A stretch of 46,621 bases of DNA from contig JASLKQ010000017.1 in the NCBI GenBank assembly GCA_030747505.1, positions 1 to 46,621 of the forward strand, read 5' to 3'. Below are positions 9,119 to 18,070 of this stretch, in pieces; position 1 is the stretch's first letter, and every line of letters begins with the position of its first letter. This DNA comes from Verrucomicrobiota bacterium (lineage in GTDB: Bacteria; Verrucomicrobiota; Verrucomicrobiia; Limisphaerales; UBA1100). The notes beneath the pieces were generated by a model. It searched no databases and was not told where the DNA came from. It saw only the letters and a program-made list of their open reading frames with translations. The position numbers were made by a program, and so were the translations under genes.

Positions 9119-10404
9119 TGAAAACCACACCACACAACCATGCCTGCGGCAATGCTGATCACCGAATATCGCGCCGTCAAATGCTCGGGACATTGGGTGG
9201 CGCGGTGGGATTTGGCAGTCTATTGCAGCCGGCCTTCGCCAAGGAAATTAAAAAACAGGAAAAGCGGGTGTGCCTCATTTGGCTCGATGGAGGTATGAGC
9301 CAATACGAGAGCTGGCATCCGCTTCCCAATAGCAAATTTGCCGGCCCCTTTCGCAACATCAAGACGAGCATTCCCGGTATTCATTTCAGTGAATTGATGC
9401 CGCACACCGCCAAGATCGCGCACAAGATTTCGGTTATCCGCTCAATGGAAACGAAGGATCCGAACCACTCAACCGGGGTGCCGAGGGTTCAACGAGGCGA
9501 TCCCCTTGACCGCGGCGTGGACTATCCCTACCTCGGCTCGGCCATCGCCAAGCTGCTTGGACCTGCGAATCCCGGGCTACCCCCCTACCTCTGGATCAAG
9601 CCGGGCAACGGCGGTTTCATTCACCGGGAGGCCGGCTTCCTTGGCACCCGGTACGGCGCGATGGCATTGGGTGATGGACGCCCGCCGGTCCACATTCAAC
9701 GACCCGACTCCATCTCCGCTGAGCTGGACGCAGCCCGCAACGCCCTCCGTCAAAAGGCCAACGAGCGGTTCAAGGCCTATCGGGGAGCCTCGGAGATTGA
9801 CGCCTATGAAACGAGCTACGACATGGCGCTCCAACTCATGGCACGCAAGGATATTTTTGATGATGCCCAGCTCGGCCCCAAGGACAAGGAGCGCTATGGT
9901 TCGCATCCCTTGGGCCGACATATATTGCGTGCCCGGCAATTGCTTGAAGCGGGGGTACGCTTTGTAAAGGTCAATAGCTACCATTGGGACACGCACGGCG
10001 ATAATTTCAACATGTCCCAGCGCCTTGTGCCACAGATTGACCAACCCTTTGCCGCACTTATCAATGACCTTGAGGATCGCGGTTTGCTCGATCACACGCT
10101 GGTTGTTTTGATGAGTGAATTCGGGCGCACCCCGATCATCAACTCGCGCCTTGGTCGCGACCACTGGCCCGACTGCTGGAGCATTGGCCTGGCCGGTTGT
10201 GGCATCAAACGCGGAGCAATCATTGGCAAGACCACCAAGGACGGCGCGTTTGTTGACGGTGAAGGCTATGACATCGGGCACCTGTTCCACACCATATTCA
10301 CACTGCTGGGCATCAACCCGGACAAGACACATTATCGCCACAAAGGCCAGAAACTCGCCATTGCAAATGACGAATGTGAACCCATCAAGGAGGTGATGAT
10401 GTGA
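9118..10404 (+). CDS. DUF1501 protein, Tat-exported, alkaline-phosphatase-like fold
   Basis: This 428-residue protein starts at the ATG that overlaps the previous stop (TGATG). A twin-arginine signal (SRRQMLGTLGGAVGFGS) near residues 18-34 predicts folded export. The body matches DUF1501, a sulfatase/alkaline-phosphatase-superfamily group: WLDGGMSQYESWHP near the N-terminus and LVVLMSEFGRTPIIN followed by GRDHWPDCWS towards the C-terminus. The family's reaction is unproven. Its stop overlaps the GTG of the WD40 gene, so the three genes form one unit. Confidence 0.92.
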   Translation: MKTTPHNHACGNADHRISRRQMLGTLGGAVGFGSLLQPAFAKEIKKQEKRVCLIWLDGGMSQYESWHPLPNSKFAGPFRNIKTSIPGIHFSELMPHTAKIAHKISVIRSMETKDPNHSTGVPRVQRGDPLDRGVDYPYLGSAIAKLLGPANPGLPPYLWIKPGNGGFIHREAGFLGTRYGAMALGDGRPPVHIQRPDSISAELDAARNALRQKANERFKAYRGASEIDAYETSYDMALQLMARKDIFDDAQLGPKDKERYGSHPLGRHILRARQLLEAGVRFVKVNSYHWDTHGDNFNMSQRLVPQIDQPFAALINDLEDRGLLDHTLVVLMSEFGRTPIINSRLGRDHWPDCWSIGLAGCGIKRGAIIGKTTKDGAFVDGEGYDIGHLFHTIFTLLGINPDKTHYRHKGQKLAIANDECEPIKEVMM

Positions 10405-11486
10405 TTGCTCCTGCGCTTGATGTCAAAAAGACCTGGGTTTCTCGTGAACTGAAGCACAACCGGCAACTCTTTCGCGCGCAATTTAGTCCCGATGGGAAAT
10501 TCATCGCCGCTGGCGGGCAGGACAAGCTCGTACATGCGTGGGAGCTGGAGGGCGAAAACAAAATGACATTCGACGCCCACAAGACTTGGGTGTCCTCGCT
10601 AACCTTTCATCCGAAGGCCAAGTGCCTTTTCACCGCCGATTACCTTGGCGTCATCCATTGCTGGGACTATGAGAGCGGTGGCAAACCGAAGTGGACCATC
10701 CCCAATGCTGACCAAGACAATGTTCGTGCACTTGTTGTCACGCCAGATGGCAAATATTTGTTGAGTGCCGGTGATGATGCCATCATCAAGGTATGGAATC
10801 CTGCCAATGGAAAACCCCTCACCCAGCTGGCGGGACACACCGAATGCATCTTCAGTCTGGCCATTTCGCCTGATGGCAAACATCTGGTCAGTGGCGACCT
10901 CTTAGGATGTGTTCGCCAATGGAATCTCGGTAACTGGAAACCAGTACGCGAACTCAACGCCAAGATCCTGCATACACGTTTAGACAATTTCATTGCTGAT
11001 GTGGGAGGTGCTCGCAGTCTTGCCTTTAGTAACGACGGTAAGATTTTGGCAGTGGGAGGCATGAAGGAAGCCAAGAGCAATGCCTTCTGTCCGGGAAAAC
11101 CCACGGTGCTGATCTTTGACTGGGCCAGTGGAAAACAGAAAATCGAGCTGGGCATCAAAGGCAAGAGTGACGGTCCCTTCAATGCGCTGCGTTTCCTTGA
11201 AGATGGCACCCTGATTGGTCACACCGAGATTTTGCACACTAATTCTGAACTAACCTTCTGGAAAACCGACACGCCTGATCCCCTTCACTCCATCTCGAAC
11301 GGCTCAGCCTATGACCTGAGCCTGCATCCCGACGGCCGACAACTGCTCGTCCCCACCTACGTCTCCGGCGGCGCCAGCGGTAACGGTGCACGCGAACGCC
11401 ATCGTGAAGAGTATCCCCCCAACAAAACTTCCCTGAAAATCTTCAGCCTCTCTGCCAAACCGGCTGAAGATAAAAAGGCCGGGTGA
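10401..11486 (+). CDS. WD40-repeat beta-propeller protein
   Basis: This 361-residue protein starts at a GTG overlapping the DUF1501 stop (GTGA), with an excellent AAGGAGG eight bases upstream. Repeats ending in W-x-W-like strands are clear (LVHAWELEGEN, VIHCWDYESGG, IIKVWNPANGK, CVRQWNLGNWK), each with HPKAK or SPDGK turns, so it should form a seven-bladed or similar propeller. No signal peptide is visible, unlike its operon partners, so it may be cytoplasmic or a longer form is missed. WD40 proteins commonly accompany DUF1549/DUF1501 pairs in this group of bacteria; I infer a scaffold role. Confidence 0.9.
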   Translation: MIAPALDVKKTWVSRELKHNRQLFRAQFSPDGKFIAAGGQDKLVHAWELEGENKMTFDAHKTWVSSLTFHPKAKCLFTADYLGVIHCWDYESGGKPKWTIPNADQDNVRALVVTPDGKYLLSAGDDAIIKVWNPANGKPLTQLAGHTECIFSLAISPDGKHLVSGDLLGCVRQWNLGNWKPVRELNAKILHTRLDNFIADVGGARSLAFSNDGKILAVGGMKEAKSNAFCPGKPTVLIFDWASGKQKIELGIKGKSDGPFNALRFLEDGTLIGHTEILHTNSELTFWKTDTPDPLHSISNGSAYDLSLHPDGRQLLVPTYVSGGASGNGARERHREEYPPNKTSLKIFSLSAKPAEDKKAG

Positions 11487-11495
11487 AAACGCGGT

Positions 11496-11702
11496 CTATT
11501 TCCTCCCTCGCGGCACGTTCATGCTCATGATGCTGGGACCGTGGAAAACCACCCCGCAGCCCCCGGTGATTACCCGTTCAACCGGTTCGCCGGTTTCAGG
11601 GTGTTTTTTTAGAGGCTTATCCTTCATCGACTGAACCACTTCAAAGCGTTTGGGCTTCTGGCCTTTTTTCTTTGGTTTGGTCTGGTAAATGTAGGTTGGC
11701 AT
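11496..11702 (-). CDS. FmdB-like small protein lacking the zinc-ribbon cysteines
   Basis: This 68-residue protein keeps the frame of the FmdB zinc-ribbon family: MPTYIYQ at the start, FEVVQSMKDKPL in the middle and PVERVITGGCGVVFHGP at the end. The two CxxC knuckles that normally bind zinc are replaced by Lys/Pro-rich stretches (TKPKKKGQ and KHPETGEP). Only one Cys remains, in the terminal glycine-rich loop. It converges on the WD40 gene with a nine-base gap. Function unknown; conserved shape argues it is real despite its size. Confidence 0.7.
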   Translation of the reverse strand: MPTYIYQTKPKKKGQKPKRFEVVQSMKDKPLKKHPETGEPVERVITGGCGVVFHGPSIMSMNVPRGRK

Positions 11703-11804
11703 AGGACCGATTGTGACTGAAAACCAGTATCAAAAGCAAGATCAGGACTTGAAGTAGGACTTGTTTTGGGCATAGTAACCCGCTCGCTGCAATTGTGGCG
11801 ATGT

Positions 11805-11880
<76 letters not shown>

Positions 11881-11959
11881 TTTCTTTTTCTGCCGCAAAC
11901 GTGACACGAAAGCCTTGATATCGTAGATTGGAGCCCAGAGACATAAGTCTCCTTCAGGC

Positions 11960-13342
11960 ATGAAAACACTCCATCGGTACTTGCTCTCACAGGTGCTGGC
12001 CACACTGTTACTCACAGTGGGTATTTTCACTGCGGTCCTTCTGATGGGCAATGCCATGAAGGAGGTCCTCGCTCTGGTGGTTAAGGCCCAGGCCTCGCTC
12101 TGGGGGGTCACCAAGGCCTTTGCCCTGCTGATCCCTTTTGTCATCTCCTTTTCCCTGCCCATGGGATTGCTCACGGCCATGCTGCTGGTCTTCGGAAGGT
12201 TTAGTGCCGATCAGGAACTTACCGCCGCCCGGGCCGGTGGCATCAGTCTGGTAAGCCTGGTCATCCCGGTAATCCTACTCAGCATTCTGATATCCGGATT
12301 CTCGGCCTGGATTAACTTACAAATCGCCCCTCAATGTCGAACTGCATACAAGGAGCTGGTCTATCAGTTGGCGAAAACCAACCCGGCTGCACTGTTGTCA
12401 GAAAACACGTTTGTCACCGAGGTTCCCGATCACGTGATTTACATTGATCGGCTGGACCAAAATGCAACTGATCCAAACCAATGGACGATGCAAAATATTC
12501 TCCTAAACCGAATTGAAAACGGCGAGTTGATTCAACGCACCCGGGCCGCACGGGGTGAAGTCCGATACAATGATGAAACCAAACAGTTCACGTTTCGACT
12601 GTTTGAGGCACAGGTGGATGTACGTTCAGACAAACTTTCAACCATCTTCGGCGGGATAAATGAAGATGAAACACCCAACGAAACCAACCCCACTTCCCAG
12701 GAGGAAGTCAGTCCTGAATGGATGCCTATGGCCGGCGGTGAAATTGTTTTGCCCATTGCTCTAACGGAAATGGAAAAGCGCATCTTCAAACCGAAACTCA
12801 GCTACCTGACCTTCGGGCAGTTGCGTCGGGAATTAAAGCGCCACGGTGAGGTGATAAATGTTGATCGTAATGGATCGGTTGCCCTTGCCCATTACGCAAC
12901 CCAGTCCCCCCCGGATGCCGGGCTGGAATTGGCCCTCTTAAGGAAAGGCAAAACCGTGGGCCGTGCCCGTTATAACGGCCAAAGTACACCGGCTCATCTG
13001 GTGCTGGAAATCTTGGAGGGAAATGTCAAAACCGGCGATCAGTTCGCATTGGACCGGACCCCACTCAAGGTACAACTACACAGACAGGTTTCCTTCTCGT
13101 TTGCCGCTATCGGATTTACCTTGGTGGGTATTCCTCTTGGAATCCGCGCCCACCGGCGCGAAACAACTGCCGGGGTAGCCATGGCGCTGGTGTTAATTCT
13201 GTTGTATTACGGATTTATCATTCTCGGTCAGGCACTGCAGAACAAACCTTATCTCTTCCCTCATTACATTGTGTGGGTTCCGGTGTTTCTCTTTCAGGCC
13301 ATCGGCGGGTTCCTCCTCTGGCGAGCAAATCGTGGAACATGA
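11960..13342 (+). CDS. lptF: LptF/LptG-family lipopolysaccharide export permease
   Basis: This 460-residue inner-membrane protein matches the YjgP/YjgQ permease family. Three N-terminal transmembrane helices (residues 10-30, 50-75, 95-120), a large periplasmic beta domain (130-370) and three C-terminal helices (375-455) give the standard topology. With LptBC it moves LPS from the inner membrane to the Lpt bridge, implying a diderm envelope. Only one of the LptF/LptG pair is here, so the exact paralogue is uncertain. The downstream FHA gene overlaps it by four bases (ATGA). Confidence 0.88.
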   Translation: MKTLHRYLLSQVLATLLLTVGIFTAVLLMGNAMKEVLALVVKAQASLWGVTKAFALLIPFVISFSLPMGLLTAMLLVFGRFSADQELTAARAGGISLVSLVIPVILLSILISGFSAWINLQIAPQCRTAYKELVYQLAKTNPAALLSENTFVTEVPDHVIYIDRLDQNATDPNQWTMQNILLNRIENGELIQRTRAARGEVRYNDETKQFTFRLFEAQVDVRSDKLSTIFGGINEDETPNETNPTSQEEVSPEWMPMAGGEIVLPIALTEMEKRIFKPKLSYLTFGQLRRELKRHGEVINVDRNGSVALAHYATQSPPDAGLELALLRKGKTVGRARYNGQSTPAHLVLEILEGNVKTGDQFALDRTPLKVQLHRQVSFSFAAIGFTLVGIPLGIRAHRRETTAGVAMALVLILLYYGFIILGQALQNKPYLFPHYIVWVPVFLFQAIGGFLLWRANRGT

Positions 13343-13758
13343 ACCCATCTGACATCCATCCGGGCTCCCTTGGGCAACTGCATATCACAGCAGGGAAAAT
13401 GGCAGGGAAATATTATCCGGCTAACAACTTCCCTTTAACAATAGGTCGCGGGAAGGACTGCGATCTGCAAATGACTGACTCCGGGATTTGGGAACAGCAT
13501 CTGGAAATTGACGTTGATAGGCAATACCGCCTGCTCATACACTGCAACCCTGAGACCACTGCCATGATAAATGGTGAACCCCTGAGAGAAACCCAGACCT
13601 TACGCAACGGGGACCAAATTGAAATTGGAACCGGGAAAATCCAATTTTGGCTCGGAAACGTCCGGCAAAAAAACCTGCATAACCATGAAACAATCATGTG
13701 GGTACTTCTGGGCATCCTCACCCTGGCAGAAATCACCCTGATTTTGTGGCTGGGATGA
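13339..13758 (+). CDS. FHA-domain protein with C-terminal membrane anchor
   Basis: This 139-residue protein starts at an ATG inside the end of lptF (ATGA overlap). A forkhead-associated fold covers residues 12-105: [25 protein letters not shown] contains the GR and the position of the SxxH signature, here changed to an IWEQH form, then ALMINGE- and [10 protein letters not shown]-like strands. Residues 118-138 are hydrophobic ([19 protein letters not shown]), giving a tail anchor. FHA domains bind phosphothreonine; because the conserved Ser is altered, binding is uncertain. Confidence 0.8.
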   Translation: MNPSDIHPGSLGQLHITAGKMAGKYYPANNFPLTIGRGKDCDLQMTDSGIWEQHLEIDVDRQYRLLIHCNPETTAMINGEPLRETQTLRNGDQIEIGTGKIQFWLGNVRQKNLHNHETIMWVLLGILTLAEITLILWLG

Positions 13759-13810
13759 GGAGAGTTCCCGATTGCGAAGGACCGATCAACCCGCTATCCT
13801 GCTCTCTTAA

Positions 13811-14773
13811 ATGAAGCATCTGCTGGATTTCGAAAAACCCTACATAGACCTGCAGCGCAAACTGGAGGATCTACGTGAACAACCTGAAGAAACGGACGTA
13901 AACGTTGATATCGGGGATGAGATCCGGCAGCTCGAGGAGAAAATTGAAGCGAAGAAACGCGAGCTCTATTCCAAACTCACCGCTTGGCAACGCGTTCAAC
14001 TAGCGAGACATCCACAGCGTCCTTACTCACTTGATTATATCAACCAAACTTTCTCCGAGTTTTCTGAACTCCATGGAGACCGTTTGTTTCATGACGATCA
14101 CGCGATCGTGGCAGGGTTTGCAATGCTCGGCGAGCACCGTGTCATGGTGGTTGGAACCCAGAAGGGCCGTGACACCAAGGAGAACATCAAACGCAATTTC
14201 GGATGTGCCCATCCTGAGGGTTACCGCAAGGCATTGCGTATCATGGGTATGGCCAACCGCTTTGGTCTACCAATCGTTTGCCTGATAGACACCGCCGGTG
14301 CGTACCCCGGTGTGGCTGCGGAGGAACGGCATATCGCCAAGGCCATCGCCATTAACCTCCGCGAAATGGCCCTTTTCAGTGTTCCCATGATATCGGTAGT
14401 CATCGGGGAAGGCGGCAGCGGAGGAGCCTTGGGAATCGGTGTAAGCGACCGTACCTTAATTCTGGAGAACGCCTATTACTCAGTCATCAGTCCCGAAGGT
14501 TGCGCGGCCATCTTGTGGAAAGATCGGGCAGCCGCACCGCAGGCGGCAGAAGCCCTGAAGATTACCGCCAATGACCTGCTTGAACTGGGGCTGGTGGACG
14601 AAGTTGTCCCTGAGCCATTGGGAGGCGCACACAATGATCACGCGGCCATGGCGAACACTTTAAAAGAGGTGTTGCTCGAGAACCTGGAGAACCTGGAAAA
14701 GATTGATCCTGAAGTCCGCCTGAAAGAGCGATACGAAAAATATCGCCGTCACGGGCAGTATATAGAGGGCTGA
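13811..14773 (+). CDS. accA: Acetyl-CoA carboxylase carboxyltransferase subunit alpha
   Basis: This 320-residue protein is the alpha subunit of the carboxyltransferase that makes malonyl-CoA for fatty-acid synthesis, in complex with AccD. Family landmarks include FEKPYIDLQRKLEDL at the N-terminus, LHGDRLFHDDHAIVAGFA, the PIVCLIDTAGAYPGVAAEERHI core and GEGGSGGALGIGVSDRT. Length equals the usual size. accD is not nearby. manA begins four bases after its stop. Confidence 0.97.
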   Translation: MKHLLDFEKPYIDLQRKLEDLREQPEETDVNVDIGDEIRQLEEKIEAKKRELYSKLTAWQRVQLARHPQRPYSLDYINQTFSEFSELHGDRLFHDDHAIVAGFAMLGEHRVMVVGTQKGRDTKENIKRNFGCAHPEGYRKALRIMGMANRFGLPIVCLIDTAGAYPGVAAEERHIAKAIAINLREMALFSVPMISVVIGEGGSGGALGIGVSDRTLILENAYYSVISPEGCAAILWKDRAAAPQAAEALKITANDLLELGLVDEVVPEPLGGAHNDHAAMANTLKEVLLENLENLEKIDPEVRLKERYEKYRRHGQYIEG

Positions 14774-14777
14774 GCCC

Positions 14778-15749
14778 ATGCTCTACCCATTTACTTTCGA
14801 ACCCATTTTTCAGGAACGTATCTGGGGCGGCAGACGCCTCGAAACTCTCTACGGTAAAGCCCTTCCACCAGAAAAACCGATCGGGGAATCCTGGGAGATT
14901 TGCGACCGTACCAATTCCGAAAGTATTGTTACAAATGGCCCACTAAAAGGCCATTCACTCCGGTGGCTTATGGAGAACCATCAGGAGGAACTGTTGGGAG
15001 ATCAGCCTTCAAAAAACGGCCGCTTTCCCTGGTTAGCCAAAATGCTTGACGCACAAACTGACCTTTCGATTCAGGTACACCCGCCAGCAGCAATAGCTAA
15101 AACTCTCAATGGCGAGCCCAAAACCGAAGTCTGGTTCATCGCCCATGCCGAACCCTCGGCCCGACTCATCGCCGGTCTTTCCACTAACCTTACTGAGAAA
15201 CAGTTTAAAGAAAAAATGGGGCAACCGGATTTTGTTGATTGCCTGCATAACATCCCGGCTCAAGCCGATCAGTCCCTTTTCATCCCCAGCGGGCGCCTGC
15301 ACGCGTTGGGCGCAGGGACGGTGGTGTTTGAAATTCAGGAAAACTCAGATACAACCTACCGCATCCATGACTGGAATCGTACCGGCCTGGACGGAAAATC
15401 CCGTGAACTCCACGTAGAACAGGCTCTGAAGGCGATCGACTTTGAGGACCATAAGCCAACATATTGCCCTACAAATTGGAATACATTCAACGGCTTTTCC
15501 TCCTCTCTCATCGCCGATCAACCCGGTATATTCCGCCTAAGCCATGTCCGCATGGATGATTCTGTTCGGTTATCCCTTCCGGGCAAAGGACCACACCTGA
15601 TCGCTGTAACACACAATACGTTAGCGCTTAATTCCCAGGACATCACACTGGAACTAGCCGCCGGACAATTTGCGTTGGTGCCCGCATCGGCAGAGGAAGT
15701 CACAATTCAAGGTCAAGCCGCCCGGTTTTTGCTTACTCAACCCGCATGA
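14778..15749 (+). CDS. manA: Type I mannose-6-phosphate isomerase (short class)
   Basis: This 323-residue cupin enzyme interconverts mannose-6-phosphate and fructose-6-phosphate. Typical elements are IFQERIWGGRRLETLYGK near the start, GESWEICDR, LSIQVHPP (zinc ligands Gln and His), PKTEVWFI with the ligand Glu, and IPSGRLHALGAGTVVFEIQENSDTTYR around the last His ligand. The length matches the compact bacterial form. It is sandwiched between accA (four-base gap) and a small membrane protein whose ATG overlaps its stop by four bases. Confidence 0.94.
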   Translation: MLYPFTFEPIFQERIWGGRRLETLYGKALPPEKPIGESWEICDRTNSESIVTNGPLKGHSLRWLMENHQEELLGDQPSKNGRFPWLAKMLDAQTDLSIQVHPPAAIAKTLNGEPKTEVWFIAHAEPSARLIAGLSTNLTEKQFKEKMGQPDFVDCLHNIPAQADQSLFIPSGRLHALGAGTVVFEIQENSDTTYRIHDWNRTGLDGKSRELHVEQALKAIDFEDHKPTYCPTNWNTFNGFSSSLIADQPGIFRLSHVRMDDSVRLSLPGKGPHLIAVTHNTLALNSQDITLELAAGQFALVPASAEEVTIQGQAARFLLTQPA

Positions 15750-16228
15750 ATAAAACAGCCTCACCCCACAATAATTCCGTGCGGGATTTCCTGCACCAAT
15801 TTCTGGTGGGAACCTTTGCAGTGTTAATCGCGGTGAATGTAGTGCCCGGCATAACATATGGCACTACCATGGATCTTCTGCTCGCCTCACTCGTGCTTGG
15901 AGCGCTGAACGCATTCCTTCGCCCGTTTCTATTGCTGGGCTGCCTGCCGCTACTCATCCTGACACTCGGGCTGTTTCTCATGGTCATCAACGCCATGCTC
16001 CTGTTGTTTACAGCTAAATTGGTCGAAGGATTTAATATTGAAGGAGGATTTTGGACCGCCTTCTGGGGCGCGCTGGTGATCTCCATTGTGACGCTCATCG
16101 CCAACTCCCTCACGGGCAATGGAGACTCCAAAGTCCACTTCCAACGGACGCAGCCAAAACAGAATTCACAGCAGTCAGAGAAAAAGTACGATCATGATGA
16201 TGACGATGGGCCCGTGATCGATATATAG
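15746..16228 (+). CDS. Phage-holin-family (PF04020-type) membrane protein
   Basis: This 160-residue protein has four hydrophobic segments between residues 15 and 115, with the family-type run LGALNAFLRPFLLLGCLPLLILTLGLFLMVINAMLLL around residues 50-87 and a glycine-containing last helix. The C-terminal 40 residues are hydrophilic and acidic, ending in a His/Asp cluster. The family is named for a mycobacterial phage holin but is widespread on chromosomes; nothing else here is phage-like. ATGA overlap with manA suggests co-translation. It faces trmB with no gap. Confidence 0.82.
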   Translation: MNKTASPHNNSVRDFLHQFLVGTFAVLIAVNVVPGITYGTTMDLLLASLVLGALNAFLRPFLLLGCLPLLILTLGLFLMVINAMLLLFTAKLVEGFNIEGGFWTAFWGALVISIVTLIANSLTGNGDSKVHFQRTQPKQNSQQSEKKYDHDDDDGPVIDI

Positions 16229-16822
16229 TCAGACTAATCGATAAGCCACTCGGTGGATATGCCTGCCTTGATCAAGCCACTGCCGCTCGAATTCGGTGGT
16301 AATACTGGCAATCTCCCCGGGTGTGTTTTCGACGGAAAAATCCTTTAAATCCTGAAAGGTCTCCTGCATCTGCCCAAAGTAAACCGGGTCATCTGTCCGC
16401 AGGTAAATCATCCCTTTCTGGCAAAGAATACGTCTGGCCAAAGGCGGGAATGTTTCATTGATCAGCCGATGGCGCCGATGCCGGTCCTTTGGCCATGGAT
16501 CAGGAAAATAAATATGCAATGCCTCAAAGGCATGTTCAGGCAGGAGATATTCAAGAACATATCGTGCCTCAATCCGTAACAGGCGAAGATTGGTGAGTCC
16601 CTCTCGTAGCCCCTTTTTACTTAGCTTCCGCACCCGGCCAAGCAGGCGCTCGACTCCCAAAAAGTTTCGATCCGGATGGCGCTGAGCATACTCAAATAAA
16701 AAACCTCCATCGCCACAGCCGATCTCCAGTTCGATGGGTTGTGACAAGGGAAACAGTTCCTCCAGAGATAAAGGATCGGTAATGGACTGAAAATCATGCA
16801 ACAGGGCACCCGGATCGCTCAT
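16229..16822 (-). CDS. trmB: tRNA (guanine-46-N7)-methyltransferase
   Basis: This 197-residue protein carries the SAM-binding motif ELEIGCGDGGFLFEYAQRHP near residue 32, the FLGVER strand and the highly conserved HIYFPDPWPKDRHRRHRL segment of TrmB. The C-terminal EFERQWLDQGRHIHRVAYR also fits. It methylates G46 in the variable loop of tRNAs. The ATG overlaps the stop of the upstream FIST gene by four bases. The N-terminus is slightly shorter than in E. coli. Confidence 0.94.
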   Translation of the reverse strand: MSDPGALLHDFQSITDPLSLEELFPLSQPIELEIGCGDGGFLFEYAQRHPDRNFLGVERLLGRVRKLSKKGLREGLTNLRLLRIEARYVLEYLLPEHAFEALHIYFPDPWPKDRHRRHRLINETFPPLARRILCQKGMIYLRTDDPVYFGQMQETFQDLKDFSVENTPGEIASITTEFERQWLDQGRHIHRVAYRLV

Positions 16823-18009
16823 GCGTTGGCCTTTTCTACAAACATCGCCAAAGAGGCAGTATATCCGTGAAGGTAATTGGTTTGTCCTACCGGTCCAATC
16901 TCACCGTTGCAAAAAAACCCGCTGAGACCAATATCTCCCAGGTGATGCTGCACCAACCCCGCATCATGATCTGAGGCCTCAAAGAGATTCCCCCCACGGC
17001 CATTACAGCAGCACAAACAACCACCGTATACGGGAACGTCCTGAAGAGACTCAGCCGCCTCGTGAAGCAACTCATCAAAATCCTCACCGGCCGCTCGAGC
17101 ATCACGCCGTTGAAACTGCAGCGTCTGCCCGGCTCGCGGCAAGGCTCCAACGGCAATAGCCCCACTGTTAGGATCCACCCCAATAAGATTACGTATCAGG
17201 AAATCGCCACGATGGAATTCGTCAAGATATTCATCTATCACCATGCCCACAAAAAGATTACCCTTGGTCTTCTCCTTCTCCGTATCTGACAATGACTCAA
17301 AGGTTTCCACCAGCACCTCGTAGGCGGGTCGGTTGCCTATCTCGTGAATCACGTTGTCCTCGGCGCGCGTAATGGTCCATGTCTCGCCAATTGGAGTACA
17401 GCCTTGGGAGATGACACTGGACAGAGCGATGGCCCCGCCCACGCTGAGTGCCACACCGCCTTCCTCATACACATCACCGTTGAGATAGATCTGTGTCTGT
17501 TGCTGCTGCTGACTCCCGCTTGCAAGTCCGCCAAGGACAGGCACAAAAGGCCAGTTGGCATTCCACTGTTTAAGCCATCGCTCAGCATTAATCTGAAAAG
17601 GATCAGCAAATACGAGCCAGCCGTTGCTCTCACTCACACCAGTCTCCTCCCTCCAAAACCCCTCACTGTCCCCTTGTTCCACCTGCTCTTGAGTAAAGTG
17701 GATGGCCTTCAAGCGTGCTTTGGGCAGATGATGGAGCGAAAGCACCACCCCTGAATCTTTCTCCAGTTCCTGCGCATTGGCAATGAGACTGCCACTGGAA
17801 CAGCCGATTAGCAGAGGAATGCGTGCGTGCACGCGAAGAATCTCCAATAATTCCGCTGCGTTATCGAAAAATGGAGGAGTTACAAAAACAAAACCAAGTG
17901 AAATTTCTTCACCCGGAAATTCGTTATGCAATTCTGAGGCCCACACCTCCAGAGCATCGACGTCAAATCCGCCGTCGTAATGTGCCGCAATAGAATAAGC
18001 AGTATTCAT
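16819..18009 (-). CDS. FIST N/C-domain sensory protein
   Basis: This 396-residue soluble protein matches the FIST signal-transduction family: an N-terminal FIST_N half (LGFVFVTPPFFDNAAELLEILR, then IPLLIGCSSGSLIANAQE) and a C-terminal FIST_C half ending GLSGFFCNGEIGPVGQTNYLHGYTASLAMF. FIST domains are proposed to bind small ligands such as amino acids. This protein has no output domain attached, so it may act through a partner. It overlaps trmB by four bases. An internal Gln run (SQQQQQT) lies near residue 180. Confidence 0.88.
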   Translation of the reverse strand: MNTAYSIAAHYDGGFDVDALEVWASELHNEFPGEEISLGFVFVTPPFFDNAAELLEILRVHARIPLLIGCSSGSLIANAQELEKDSGVVLSLHHLPKARLKAIHFTQEQVEQGDSEGFWREETGVSESNGWLVFADPFQINAERWLKQWNANWPFVPVLGGLASGSQQQQQTQIYLNGDVYEEGGVALSVGGAIALSSVISQGCTPIGETWTITRAEDNVIHEIGNRPAYEVLVETFESLSDTEKEKTKGNLFVGMVIDEYLDEFHRGDFLIRNLIGVDPNSGAIAVGALPRAGQTLQFQRRDARAAGEDFDELLHEAAESLQDVPVYGGCLCCCNGRGGNLFEASDHDAGLVQHHLGDIGLSGFFCNGEIGPVGQTNYLHGYTASLAMFVEKANA

Positions 18010-18070
18010 GACCGGTTCTTGACACTAAAACACCCCGACCGGACTGGTTGAAAGCGCATAATTCTATTAT

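Noticed and set aside
9577-10341. Long open frame on the minus strand opposite the DUF1501 gene
   Set aside because: It is an antisense shadow of a well-supported gene; its product has no recognisable domain.
15746-16228. Holin-family gene as evidence of a prophage
   Set aside because: No other phage gene is nearby and the family is common on chromosomes; it is coupled to manA.
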